From an uncultured Prevotella sp. (lineage in GTDB: Bacteria; Bacteroidota; Bacteroidia; Bacteroidales; Bacteroidaceae), in NCBI GenBank assembly GCA_905236455.1, contig CAJOPT010000088.1:1-32242 (forward strand): a stretch of 32,242 nucleotides of DNA, read 5' to 3'. The position numbers and the translations under genes are program-made. This document shows positions 15,999 through 24,234 of the stretch, piece by piece (positions within the stretch are counted from its first letter, which is position 1; each line of letters begins with the position of its first letter). The notes beneath the pieces were generated by a model. It was not told the DNA's origin. It saw only the letters and a list, made by a program, of their open reading frames with translations, and made no database searches.

Positions 15999-17708
15999 AT
16001 GAAGGAGAAAATTTCAGGAGCAGAGGCATTGATGCGTGCGTTACGCCAAGAAGGGGTAAAGACAATCTTCGGATATCCTGGTGGTGCCATCATGCCGGTA
16101 TACGACTCTTTATATACCTATACCCGTGGAGAGAATAAATGGTTTGACCATATTCTTGTGCGACATGAACAAGCTGCTACTCATGCGGCGGAGGGATACG
16201 CGCGTGTGAGCGGAGATGTGGGTGTGGCAATTGTCACCAGTGGTCCTGGTGCTACGAACACTTTGACTGGTGTTGCGGATGCAATGATGGATTCAACGCC
16301 AATGGTGGTGATTGCCGGTCAAGTGAGTATTGCGGCCTTGGGTACAGATGCGTTCCAGGAGGTAGACTTAGTTGGCGTGGCACAACCAATCTCCAAGTGG
16401 AGCTATCAGATACGTCGGCCTGAAGATGTGGCATGGGCGGTGAGCCGTGCATTCTTTATTGCTCGTAGCGGACGCCCCGGTCCGGTTGTTCTCGACTTTC
16501 CAAAGAACGCACAGGTTCATACATGTGAATGGAATCCGGTAAAGGTGTCAAATGTGCGTTCATATCAGCCTTATCCGAAACTTGATGATATAAGCGTGAG
16601 GACTGCGGCTGAGCTTATCAATAAGGCAAAGAAACCTTTGGCACTCGTAGGACAGGGCGTGGAACTTGGAAATGCACAACAAGAGCTTGTTGAGTTTCTT
16701 GAGAAGGCAGACATTCCTGCGGGGCGTACGTTGTTGGGTATGTCGGCATTACCTACCGACCATCCCTTGGATGTCGGTATGCTTGGCATGCATGGCAATT
16801 ATGCTCCGAATATTAAAACTCAGGAGTGTGATGTGCTTATTGCCATTGGTATGCGGTTCAGTGACCGCGTGACAGGGTTACCGTCAACATATGCCAAACA
16901 AGCGAAGATAATACAACTGGATATCGACCCGGCGGAGATAGACAAGAACATAAAGACTGATGTGGCGGTTGTGGCTGACTGTAAGGAGTCGTTACCTGCC
17001 ATCACGGCTCTGCTGGAGAAAGCAGACCACAGGGAATGGCGTGCTTCTTTCAAATCTCTCCACGACCAGGAGCTTCAGGTAGTGATAGAACCTGCTATCC
17101 ATCCAAAGGAAGGTCCCCTGTTGATGGGTGAGGTGACGAATGCTGTGGCTGAGGCTGTCCATGGCGATGCCGTACTTGTTAATGATGTTGGTCTGAACCA
17201 GATGTTCTCCAGTCGTTATTTCAAATATAACCATAAACGCTCTATTGTGACCAGTGGTGGACTCGGAACCATGGGATTCGGATTGCCGGCTGCTATTGGT
17301 GCATCGTTTGGTACAAATCGCACAATATGTCTGTTTACCGGTGACGGAGGCTTCCAGATGAGTATTCAGGAGCTGGGCACAATCATGGAACAGAACGCTC
17401 CCGTCAAGATGATACTGCTGAATAACAGCTATCTGGGTAATGTACGCCAGTGGCAGGACTTGTATTATGAGCACCGCCATTCCTATACCGACATGCTTAA
17501 TCCCGACTATGCGCATATAGCCAAAGGCTATGGTATTCCCTATGATGTGGTTGTTGATAGGAGAGATCTGCAATCTAAGGTTGAGAAGATGCTTTCAACT
17601 GACGGTCCTTACATCTTGGAATGTGCGGTGAGGAAAGAGGAAAACGTGCTTCCGATGACTATTCCGGGAAGGAGTGTCGATGAGATGTCTTTGGTGTTGG
17701 ATATTTAG
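15999..17708 (+). CDS. ilvB: IlvB, acetolactate synthase large subunit
   Basis: A TDP/FAD enzyme that condenses pyruvate with pyruvate or 2-oxobutyrate, the first committed step of Val/Leu/Ile synthesis. The product of 569 residues has the catalytic Glu in VRHEQAATHAAEGYAR (Glu57), SGPGATNTLTG, and the TDP motif GDGGFQMSIQELG ending in LLNNSYLG. Reading from an upstream TTG (15984) adds five residues, but ATG at 15999 (MKEKISGAEAL) aligns with the family start. The stop lies in a decayed AGTTTTAAG repeat. It needs the small subunit encoded next for regulation. Confidence 0.97.
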   Translation: MKEKISGAEALMRALRQEGVKTIFGYPGGAIMPVYDSLYTYTRGENKWFDHILVRHEQAATHAAEGYARVSGDVGVAIVTSGPGATNTLTGVADAMMDSTPMVVIAGQVSIAALGTDAFQEVDLVGVAQPISKWSYQIRRPEDVAWAVSRAFFIARSGRPGPVVLDFPKNAQVHTCEWNPVKVSNVRSYQPYPKLDDISVRTAAELINKAKKPLALVGQGVELGNAQQELVEFLEKADIPAGRTLLGMSALPTDHPLDVGMLGMHGNYAPNIKTQECDVLIAIGMRFSDRVTGLPSTYAKQAKIIQLDIDPAEIDKNIKTDVAVVADCKESLPAITALLEKADHREWRASFKSLHDQELQVVIEPAIHPKEGPLLMGEVTNAVAEAVHGDAVLVNDVGLNQMFSSRYFKYNHKRSIVTSGGLGTMGFGLPAAIGASFGTNRTICLFTGDGGFQMSIQELGTIMEQNAPVKMILLNNSYLGNVRQWQDLYYEHRHSYTDMLNPDYAHIAKGYGIPYDVVVDRRDLQSKVEKMLSTDGPYILECAVRKEENVLPMTIPGRSVDEMSLVLDI

Positions 17709-17739
17709 TTTTAAGATTTTAGTTTTAAGTTTTTAGTTC
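17704..17739 (+). repeat. Degenerate TTTTAGTTTTAAG repeat at the end of ilvB
   Basis: Three imperfect copies of a unit near TTTTAGTTTTAAG run from the ilvB stop codon (the TAG is part of the first copy) into the gap before ilvN. It has the look of low-complexity satellite DNA. Confidence 0.6.
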
Positions 17740-17768
17740 CCTGCCTTTATTTGGTGGGCATACGAAGG

Positions 17769-18317
17769 ATGGAAAAGAAATTCTATACATTATTGGTTTA
17801 CTCAGAAAATATAGCAGGTATCTTAAACCAGATTACTGCGGTATTTACTCGTCGACAGGTGAATATTGAGAGCTTGAACGTGTCAGCATCAAGTATAAAG
17901 GGTATTCACAAGTACACTATCACGGCTTGGAGCGACCCCGACCAGATCGTTAAGATTACCAAGCAGATTGAGAAGAAGATAGATGTGGTAAAAGCTGACT
18001 ACTATACTGATGATGAGGTGTTTATCCATGAGGTTGGACTATATAAGATTTCTACTCCGAAACTAATGGAGAATCCTGAGATTTCCCGTACAATACGATG
18101 GAATGACGCCCGTATGATGGAGGTTAATCCAACTTATACCACCGTGCAGCTGGCTGGTGTCACGGAAGATATTACATCATTGTTTGAGAAACTCAATGAG
18201 TTCGGATGCCTGCTTCAATATAGCCGAAGCGGACGAATTGCCGTAACACGAAGCATGGAAGAGCCAATTTCAGAATATCTTCATCAACAGGAAAGGATTG
18301 ACAATGGAAAAGCTTAG
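17769..18317 (+). CDS. ilvN: IlvN, acetolactate synthase regulatory subunit
   Basis: The regulatory partner of IlvB that binds Val for feedback inhibition and raises catalytic activity. The 182 residues comprise an N-terminal ACT domain (about 4-75) with the typical YSENIAGILNQITAVFTRR, and a C-terminal domain ending in SRSGRIAVTRSMEEPISEYL. An in-frame TTG at 17751 would add six residues ahead of ATG 17769; the ATG fits the family start. The 3' end overlaps the thioesterase gene by 14 bases. Confidence 0.95.
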   Translation: MEKKFYTLLVYSENIAGILNQITAVFTRRQVNIESLNVSASSIKGIHKYTITAWSDPDQIVKITKQIEKKIDVVKADYYTDDEVFIHEVGLYKISTPKLMENPEISRTIRWNDARMMEVNPTYTTVQLAGVTEDITSLFEKLNEFGCLLQYSRSGRIAVTRSMEEPISEYLHQQERIDNGKA

Positions 18318-19056
18318 TAAGATAGGGAAATATGAGTTTATGGCAGAGCCTTTCCATTGTGACTTCTCGGGCAGGCTCTTCATGGGACACCTCGGCAACC
18401 ACATGCTTAATGCTGCGGATTTCCACAGCACTGACCGTGGCTTCGGAATGAAGTATCTCATGACGATACAGAGGGCATGGGTGCTATCCCGCCTCGCTAT
18501 TGAGATGGAGGAGATGCCGGTGCAGTACACAAGGTTTAATGTGGAGACATGGGTTGAGGGTGCCATGCGCTACTTCACTAACCGTAACTTCCGTATAGCA
18601 GATGATGAAGGTAAGGTCTATGGGTATGGAAGGAGTATATGGGCAATGATTGACACCGAGAGCCGCCAGCCTACAGATATTCTTGCCATCAATGATGGTA
18701 GCATTTGCGACTGGATAGAAAAAGAGAAAGAATGTCCTGTCGCTAAGGGCGGGCGTGTGAAGATGAGTGACTCGGCTGAGTTCGTACGCACTATCGACAC
18801 TTTTTATAATGATGTGGATATCAATGGACACATAAACTCCGTGAAGTACATTGAGCATGTGCTCGACCTTTGGTCTCTCGAATGGTATAAGACTCACAAT
18901 ATCAAACGTTTCGAGATAGCATACGTCGCTGAGGCTCATGCAGGTGACAAACTCTCATTCTATCGTGAGCAGACTGCCGATAATGAATATTGCGTACGTA
19001 TCTGTAAAGACAATGACACGGAAGTAGTCCGTAGCAAAATTGTGTTTGTACCCTGA
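18304..19056 (+). CDS. Acyl-ACP thioesterase (FatA/FatB family)
   Basis: Hydrolyses acyl-[acyl carrier protein] to a free fatty acid, ending fatty-acid synthesis. The product of 250 residues has two hot-dog domains. The first opens EKLSKIGKYEFMAEPFHCDF and the second carries the active-site segment NDVDINGHINSVKYIEHVLD (about 169-188), the DxNxHxN motif of plant and bacterial acyl-ACP thioesterases. ATG at 18304 lies inside the ilvN 3' end (14-base overlap); an upstream in-frame TTG at 18298 is less likely. Its location inside the branched-chain amino-acid operon suggests a link to branched-chain acyl products, but chain specificity cannot be read from sequence. Confidence 0.92.
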   Translation: MEKLSKIGKYEFMAEPFHCDFSGRLFMGHLGNHMLNAADFHSTDRGFGMKYLMTIQRAWVLSRLAIEMEEMPVQYTRFNVETWVEGAMRYFTNRNFRIADDEGKVYGYGRSIWAMIDTESRQPTDILAINDGSICDWIEKEKECPVAKGGRVKMSDSAEFVRTIDTFYNDVDINGHINSVKYIEHVLDLWSLEWYKTHNIKRFEIAYVAEAHAGDKLSFYREQTADNEYCVRICKDNDTEVVRSKIVFVP

Positions 19057-19101
19057 ACTATTTCTTTGTATTAGTTAATTTCGTATAAATTAATAATAAT
19101 A

Positions 19102-19133
19102 TTTGGCAATTCAGTTTCATTTCATTACCTTTG
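19102..19133 (+). promoter_or_regulatory. Promoter of ilvC
   Basis: TTTG (19102-19105), 20 bases, TACCTTTG (19126-19133). Transcription should start near 19140, giving ilvC its own message apart from the ilvD-B-N-thioesterase unit. Confidence 0.82.
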
Positions 19134-19139
19134 TGCCCG

Positions 19140-19265
19140 ATTTATAAGTTAATCCATAGTTTTATCCTCGGGCAGGATAGGAATGAGACCAATAAGACGA
19201 CAGCTCTCGAGTAGGGCAGGCATGGCTCAGTGGACATGTATAACAATTAAAAAACAAATTGCTTT
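19140..19265 (+). promoter_or_regulatory. ilvC leader with start-proximal hairpin and upstream ORF
   Basis: The leader is about 125 bases. TATCCT (19163-19168) and AGGATA (19174-19179) form a 6-bp hairpin with a CGGGC loop. It lies immediately before an ATG at 19183, so the AGGA that could serve as its ribosome site is inside the stem. Downstream the leader becomes A-rich before the ilvC ATG. This may be a regulatory leader, but no known riboswitch or T-box motif is recognisable. Confidence 0.4.
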
Positions 19266-19278
19266 ATGGCAGAGATGA
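19183..19278 (+). CDS. Candidate 31-residue upstream ORF overlapping ilvC
   Basis: ATG at 19183 opens a frame beginning MRPIRRQLSSRAGMAQWTC and closing with TGA at 19276-19278, 13 bases inside ilvC in a different frame. It is Arg-rich at the N-terminus and is not rich in Leu, Ile or Val, so it is not a classical branched-chain attenuator peptide. It may be chance. If translated, its terminating ribosomes would interfere with or re-initiate at the ilvC start. Confidence 0.25.
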   Translation: MRPIRRQLSSRAGMAQWTCITIKKQIALWQR

Positions 19279-20309
19279 ATTTTGGTGGCGTTATCGAGAC
19301 TGTAGTCACCAGTAAGGAGTTTTCACTCGACAAGGCACGCGAAGTGCTCAAAGACGAAACAATCGCAGTAATCGGTTATGGTATTCAAGGACCTGGTCAG
19401 GCTTGTAACCTCCGTGACAATGGCTTCAACGTAATCGTTGGTCAGCGTCAGGGAAAGACCTACGAGAAGGCTGTTGCCGACGGATGGGTTCCAGGTAAGA
19501 CACTGTTCTCTATAGAGGAGGCAGCCGAGAAGGGTACCATCTTATGTATGCTGTTATCTGACGCCGGTCAGATTCAGGTATGGCCAACAATTAAGAAATA
19601 TCTTACACCAGGTAAGACCTTGTATTATTCTCATGGTTTTGCCATCAACTGGAGCGACCGTACAGGTGTTGTTCCTCCATCAGATGTTGACGTTATCCTC
19701 GTTGCCCCGAAAGGTTCAGGAACCTCTCTTCGCACGATGTTCTGTGAGGGACGTGGCTTGAACTGCTCATATGCTGTATATCAGGATGCCAGCGGAAAGG
19801 CAGAGGAGAAAACCCTTGCCTTCGGTATCGGCATTGGCGCAGGTTATCTGTTTAAGACCACCTTTGAGCGTGAGGCAACCTCAGACCTTACAGGTGAGCG
19901 TGGCTCGCTGATGGGTGCCATCCAGGGATTGCTGCTTGCTCAGTATGAGGTGCTTCGTGAGAATGGACACTCTCCGTCGGAGGCATTCAATGAGACTGTT
20001 GAGGAGCTGACGCAGAGTCTTGGTCCGTTGTTTGGCGAGAAGGGTATGGATTGGATGTATGCCAACTGCTCTACCACGGCACAGCGTGGTGCCCTGGACT
20101 GGGCTCCCCGTTTCCATGATGCCATCAAACCAGTAGTACAGCAGCTTTACGAGTCAGTGAAGAATGGTACTGAGGCACAGATTTCCATCGATGCCAACTC
20201 TAAGCCAGACTATCGTGCTGGTTTGGAGAAAGAGCTTGAGGCTATGCGCAATCAGGAGATGTGGCGTGCTGGTGCTGTCGTACGTCAGCTCCGTCCTGAG
20301 AATAACTGA
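19266..20309 (+). CDS. ilvC: IlvC, ketol-acid reductoisomerase
   Basis: Isomerises and reduces acetolactate or acetohydroxybutyrate with NAD(P)H, the step between IlvBN and IlvD. Its 347 residues match the short class I form: a Rossmann domain with GYGIQGPGQA (37-46) and a cofactor loop VGQRQGKTYEKA (58-69), then a helical domain with metal-binding DLTGER (D207, E211) and ETVEE (E243, E247). GIQGPG differs from the common GSQGHA, and the loop differs from the usual VGLRKGS; both affect the region that sets NADPH or NADH preference. It is preceded by its own promoter and leader. Confidence 0.96.
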   Translation: MAEMNFGGVIETVVTSKEFSLDKAREVLKDETIAVIGYGIQGPGQACNLRDNGFNVIVGQRQGKTYEKAVADGWVPGKTLFSIEEAAEKGTILCMLLSDAGQIQVWPTIKKYLTPGKTLYYSHGFAINWSDRTGVVPPSDVDVILVAPKGSGTSLRTMFCEGRGLNCSYAVYQDASGKAEEKTLAFGIGIGAGYLFKTTFEREATSDLTGERGSLMGAIQGLLLAQYEVLRENGHSPSEAFNETVEELTQSLGPLFGEKGMDWMYANCSTTAQRGALDWAPRFHDAIKPVVQQLYESVKNGTEAQISIDANSKPDYRAGLEKELEAMRNQEMWRAGAVVRQLRPENN

Positions 20310-20330
20310 TTTTGCAATTCAGGGAGTTAA

Positions 20331-20371
20331 AACGGGAACGATGACGGGAGTTTAACGTTATCGTTCCCGTT
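20331..20371. terminator. Inverted repeat between ilvC and recQ, with ATCGTT repeats
   Basis: A 16-bp stem (20331-20346 with 20356-20371, one G-T pair) encloses a 9-base loop between two convergent genes. On the minus strand it is followed by TTTT, which suits recQ; on the plus side TATCGTTATCGTT repeats follow instead of a T-run. It probably serves both genes. Confidence 0.7.
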
Positions 20372-20388
20372 ATCGTTATCGTTAATTG

Positions 20389-22302
20389 TTACGAATTCTT
20401 TGATAATAAAGATCCCTTTGCGATAATAATTTCCTCATCGAGAAGATATTCAAGTGCGGCATCAATCAGCTTCGAGTCGAGTTGAATATTTCTCAGTTCT
20501 GTTATGGCATGTTCCTTGCCGTCGGCAAGGATGTCCATTATTTGTTGCCTTGCCGGTGCCAACTGCCCTTCTGAGAGGTCTCTGTTGGAATGTTCCAGGC
20601 AAACATCGCATTGCTTACAATCCTTTGAGCGTTTCTCTCCAAAGTATCTAAGCAACTGCCTGCTTCTGCATATTTCGCCATTGTCGGCATACGAGATAAT
20701 GGCGTTGATACGGTTCTCAAACTGCTCCCGCCGTTTCTCGTAGACCTCTTGTGTTATGACGATTTCAGCCCCGTCAACCCTGTCTTTCTTGTATCTTATG
20801 AGTGGAACGTTTCTCCTTGGGATAAAATCGATAATATGTTTTTGTCCCAGGACTTTCAAAACCTGGTATACCTGATTCCTATCGAGTCTGGCTGACACGG
20901 CAAGGTATGACTCGTCAATGTATCCGTAGTCAGTAAACAACCCTCCATAGTTACGAAGCAGGGCGGTGATAACGGCATTCTCATAGTCGGAGAGTTCGTT
21001 TAAACGGTATAGCTCATCACGCCTCAGCATAAACCTGACTTTTGCTGCCGTGTCAGGATTCTGCTCATATTCTATGTAGCCGGCTCGTTGGAGTATTTGC
21101 AAGGCTGCGTTGACACGTACAGGGAAGTGGTGGTATGCCGTGCAGAACTTATCAATATTGAACTCGAAAAGGTGTCCTGCCCCGCTACCAACGCCTATCT
21201 GGTAGAAATAGGCAAGCTCGTCGTAGACCTCACGGATAAAATCTTTTGGCGGAAAAGTGTCGTCTATACGTTTCCTCAGCCTTGCTCTGTCACTGTTGTT
21301 GTGCAATAATACCGCATAGGCTTTCTTGCCGTCACGTCCGGCACGTCCCGCCTCTTGGAAATAGGCTTCCAGACTTGAGGGATGGTCAATATGTATTACA
21401 ATCCTTACGTCAGCCTTGTCGATTCCCATGCCGAAAGCGTTCGTGGCAACCATAATCTGAAATTTACCTGATTGCCAGTCTTCTTGTCTCTGGTCCTTCA
21501 CCGCAGGTTCGAGTCCTGCGTGATAGAATGTGGCAGACAATCCTTCGGAATTGAGACTTTTATTCAGCATCTCCGCAATCTCCTTACACCGCTTCCTGCT
21601 TCTCACATATACTATTGCGCAGCTTCGCATAAGATGTAGGATATGTATAAGCTCAGCATTCTTGTCGGTTGCCGTGCGTACCACATAGGCGAGGTTCTTC
21701 CGTTCGAAACTCATCCGGAAGACATTCTTCTCCTTGAAGCACAGCCGTTCTTGGATGTCGTCTATGACTTCGGGCGTGGCAGTGGCAGTCAGTGCCAGTA
21801 TGGGAGCGGATGGGATAAGCTTTCGGATATTTGATATCTCCAGATATGCTGGTCTGAAGTCGTACCCCCACTGGCTGATGCAGTGCGCCTCGTCCACGGT
21901 AATGAAGCTGATGCGCATTCTCTTGAGCTTTGTCTGAAAGATGTCGGATGATAGTCTCTCTGGTGATATATACAAGAGCTTTATGTCTCCGAAGATACAA
22001 TTCTCAAGAGTGGTGATAATCTCATCCCGTGTCATCCCAGAATAGATGGCACACGCTTTTATACCTTGTCGGATCAGGTTGTCAACCTGATCTTTCATTA
22101 AGGCAATGAGTGGAGTTATGACAATACAAGTACCCTGCTTGGATAGAGCCGGGACTTGGAAAGTCAACGACTTTCCTCCGCCAGTAGGCATAAGTCCCAG
22201 GGTATCCCTGCCTTCACCGATACTCTCGATAATTTCACGTTGAATGCCACGGAAACTATCATATCCCCAATATCGATGGAGAATGTCTAAATATTTGTCC
22301 AT
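20389..22302 (-). CDS. recQ: RecQ-family ATP-dependent DNA helicase
   Basis: A 3'-5' DNA helicase that opens ends and forks for repair. The 637 residues have Walker A PTGGGKS (39-45), DEAH (137-140) within DEAHCISQWGYDFR, and motif VI QEAGRAGRDGK (316-326). The order after the helicase core is unusual. In E. coli RecQ the zinc-binding cysteines follow the core directly. Here about 190 residues (345-540), including a winged-helix-like stretch, come first, and the cysteines (C545, C562, C565, C568) lie near the C-terminus. A small helical or winged-helix tail (582-630) follows, and no clear HRDC domain is present. The ATG overlaps the recJ stop by one base (TGATG), so the two are co-translated. 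Confidence 0.93.
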   Translation of the reverse strand: MDKYLDILHRYWGYDSFRGIQREIIESIGEGRDTLGLMPTGGGKSLTFQVPALSKQGTCIVITPLIALMKDQVDNLIRQGIKACAIYSGMTRDEIITTLENCIFGDIKLLYISPERLSSDIFQTKLKRMRISFITVDEAHCISQWGYDFRPAYLEISNIRKLIPSAPILALTATATPEVIDDIQERLCFKEKNVFRMSFERKNLAYVVRTATDKNAELIHILHLMRSCAIVYVRSRKRCKEIAEMLNKSLNSEGLSATFYHAGLEPAVKDQRQEDWQSGKFQIMVATNAFGMGIDKADVRIVIHIDHPSSLEAYFQEAGRAGRDGKKAYAVLLHNNSDRARLRKRIDDTFPPKDFIREVYDELAYFYQIGVGSGAGHLFEFNIDKFCTAYHHFPVRVNAALQILQRAGYIEYEQNPDTAAKVRFMLRRDELYRLNELSDYENAVITALLRNYGGLFTDYGYIDESYLAVSARLDRNQVYQVLKVLGQKHIIDFIPRRNVPLIRYKKDRVDGAEIVITQEVYEKRREQFENRINAIISYADNGEICRSRQLLRYFGEKRSKDCKQCDVCLEHSNRDLSEGQLAPARQQIMDILADGKEHAITELRNIQLDSKLIDAALEYLLDEEIIIAKGSLLSKNS

Positions 22303-24026
22303 CAGTCTTCTTCCGCAGGACGTATCGCCTCAATCTGTAACTGTACGGCACCTCTTTTGAAAACGTTGTCTTCTATCGTATATGCTATGTCGAATGAACG
22401 TTTTGACTTGATGTATCTGGCTGATGCACTTTGTCCGAATGCGATGCCGTTCATCACATTGTTTGATCGTGAGTCTACGAGTTCCAGTTTGATATGTTCC
22501 TGCTCTCTTCCAACAACCTTGCTGGTGCCAAAGTCATAGACATCCTCTGTACAGAAGAGAGGCTTTGGATTGTCAGGACCGAATGGTGCGAATTTCTTCA
22601 AGTCGCTATGTAGGCGTTTTGTAATATCCTTGAAGTCAATCTTTGCGTCGATGTCGAGTATTGCTTCCGTCTGTTCCGGCTCAATATGCTCTTCGACATA
22701 TTTCTGGAAACGGTTGCGGAACTCTTGTATGTCATCCCATCTCAGGGTCAGTCCTGCGGCGTATGTGTGTCCTCCGAAGTTAAGCAGCAGGTCGCGGCAG
22801 CTCTTTATGGCTGAATAGATATCAAATCCTGCCACACTCCGCGCGGAGCCTGTCGCAAGGTTCTCGTCACGGGTAAGCACTACCGTCGGGCGGAAATAGA
22901 TTTCCGTAAGTCGTGATGCGACAATGCCTATGACGCCTTTCTTCCAGTTCTCGTCATAGAGCACAATACTTGACTGGTGTTTCTGGTTTTCCAAGCGAGC
23001 AACAATCTGGTTGGCTTCCTCTGTCATCTGCCGGTCAACATCCTTACGTTGCTCATTGTACTCATCAATGTGCTTGGCTGCTTTCAACGCTTGGTTGAAG
23101 TCGCGCTCTACAAGCAGGTCAACGGTTTCCTTACCGTTCTCCATGCGTCCTGATGCGTTGATGCGCGGACCAATCTTGAAGATGATGTCGCTCATTGAGA
23201 TCTCCCTGCCATTGAGACCGCACACGTCAATAATCGCTTTCAGACCGATGCTCGGGTTCTGGTTCAACTGCTTCAACCCGTGGAATGCCAAGATGCGGTT
23301 CTCGTCAACAACCGATACAAGGTCAGCCGCTATGCTCACGGCACAGAAGTCGAGTAGGGGGATGAGTCTTGAGAATGGTATTCCATTGTTCTTTGCGAAT
23401 GCCTGCATGAATTTAAATCCAACGCCGCAACCGCAAAGCTCCTTAAAGGGGAAAGTGTCGTCTTTCCGTTTCGGGTTGAGGATTGCCACGGCGGGCGGCA
23501 TCTCCTCATCCGGCACATGATGGTCGCAGATGATAAAGTCGATGCCAATGCTTTTGGCATACGTAATTTCTTGGACAGCCTTGATGCCGCAATCAAGGAT
23601 GATAATCAATTTAACACCGGTTTCTTTCGCGTAGTTTATTCCTTTCTGGCTTACTCCATATCCTTCGTCATAGCGGTCTGGAATATAATAGTCAATATTG
23701 GAATAATACTGCCTTAGAAACTTGTACACCAACGCCACAGCCGTACAACCATCTACGTCATAGTCACCATAGACTAAAATACGCTCTTTGCGTCCCATCG
23801 CATCATTCAGTCTGTCTACCGCAGCATCCATATCTTTCATTAAGAATGGATTGATAAGGTCGGCAAGCTGTGGACGGAAATACCTCTTGGCTGCCGACTC
23901 GGTAGTGATACCGCGTCGGATAAGCAATGAGGCCAGTACCGGGCTTATGCTCAGTTTCTCGCCAAGCTCATTGGCTGCCTTCTGCTGTTCTGGTGTTGGT
24001 GGTTCGTAATTCCATTTAAATTGCAT
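22302..24026 (-). CDS. recJ: RecJ, single-strand-specific 5'-3' exonuclease
   Basis: RecJ degrades 5' ends of single-stranded DNA in RecF-pathway recombination and mismatch repair. The 574 residues carry the DHH-family motifs: VYGDYDVDGCTA (86-97), DCGIKA (145-150), CDHHVPDEEMPP (167-178), and a later Asp motif DFCAVSIAADLV. The DHHA1 domain contains GGHTYAAGL, and a C-terminal OB-like domain follows. Length matches the usual RecJ. It is the first gene of the recJ-recQ unit, behind a clear promoter and a structured leader. Confidence 0.97.
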   Translation of the reverse strand: MQFKWNYEPPTPEQQKAANELGEKLSISPVLASLLIRRGITTESAAKRYFRPQLADLINPFLMKDMDAAVDRLNDAMGRKERILVYGDYDVDGCTAVALVYKFLRQYYSNIDYYIPDRYDEGYGVSQKGINYAKETGVKLIIILDCGIKAVQEITYAKSIGIDFIICDHHVPDEEMPPAVAILNPKRKDDTFPFKELCGCGVGFKFMQAFAKNNGIPFSRLIPLLDFCAVSIAADLVSVVDENRILAFHGLKQLNQNPSIGLKAIIDVCGLNGREISMSDIIFKIGPRINASGRMENGKETVDLLVERDFNQALKAAKHIDEYNEQRKDVDRQMTEEANQIVARLENQKHQSSIVLYDENWKKGVIGIVASRLTEIYFRPTVVLTRDENLATGSARSVAGFDIYSAIKSCRDLLLNFGGHTYAAGLTLRWDDIQEFRNRFQKYVEEHIEPEQTEAILDIDAKIDFKDITKRLHSDLKKFAPFGPDNPKPLFCTEDVYDFGTSKVVGREQEHIKLELVDSRSNNVMNGIAFGQSASARYIKSKRSFDIAYTIEDNVFKRGAVQLQIEAIRPAEED

Positions 24027-24060
24027 TTATATTGTTTTTTATTATATTCCTGTCCAAAGG

Positions 24061-24121
24061 TTGGGGCGTCTCTGAGACCTGTAGGAAAGCTAAAGCCACT
24101 TTTCCCCAATATAATTTGGGG
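24061..24121 (-). promoter_or_regulatory. Structured recJ leader with alternative pairings
   Basis: On the minus strand the transcript should begin near 24116 with CCCCAA, which can pair with TTGGGG (24104-24109) around an ATTATA loop. A second CCCCAA (24061-24066) further on can compete for the same TTGGGG. Between them is the near-palindrome GTCTC-GAGAC (24068-24078). The leader up to the recJ ATG is about 90 bases. Confidence 0.35.
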
Positions 24122-24122
24122 T

Positions 24123-24153
24123 CAAAGATACAAATAAGACACTAAACTACAAA
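24123..24153 (-). promoter_or_regulatory. Promoter of recJ-recQ
   Basis: On the minus strand TTTG (24150-24153), 19 bases, TATCTTTG (24123-24130): a perfect -33/-7 pair. Confidence 0.82.
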
Positions 24154-24193
24154 ATAATATTGTATTTATTTTTGTTTTTTTGAACGAAATCAA

Positions 24194-24228
24194 CAAAAAA
24201 AGAGGGAGGCTTTCGCCATCCCTCTCTC
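24194..24228 (-). terminator. Rho-independent terminator after the C1 peptidase gene
   Basis: On the minus strand AGAGGGATGGC, loop GAAA, GCCTCCCTC and a T7 run: a GNRA tetraloop hairpin starting about six bases after the stop. Confidence 0.92.
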
Positions 24229-24234
24229 TAACTC

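Noticed and set aside
16992..17573. A 193-codon minus-strand frame inside ilvB
   Set aside because: It is antisense to conserved acetolactate synthase motifs and has no signals of its own.
17704..17739. CRISPR-like or IS-end repeat after ilvB
   Set aside because: The units are short, adjacent and degenerate with no spacers, no inverted ends and no transposase; better described as decayed simple repeat.
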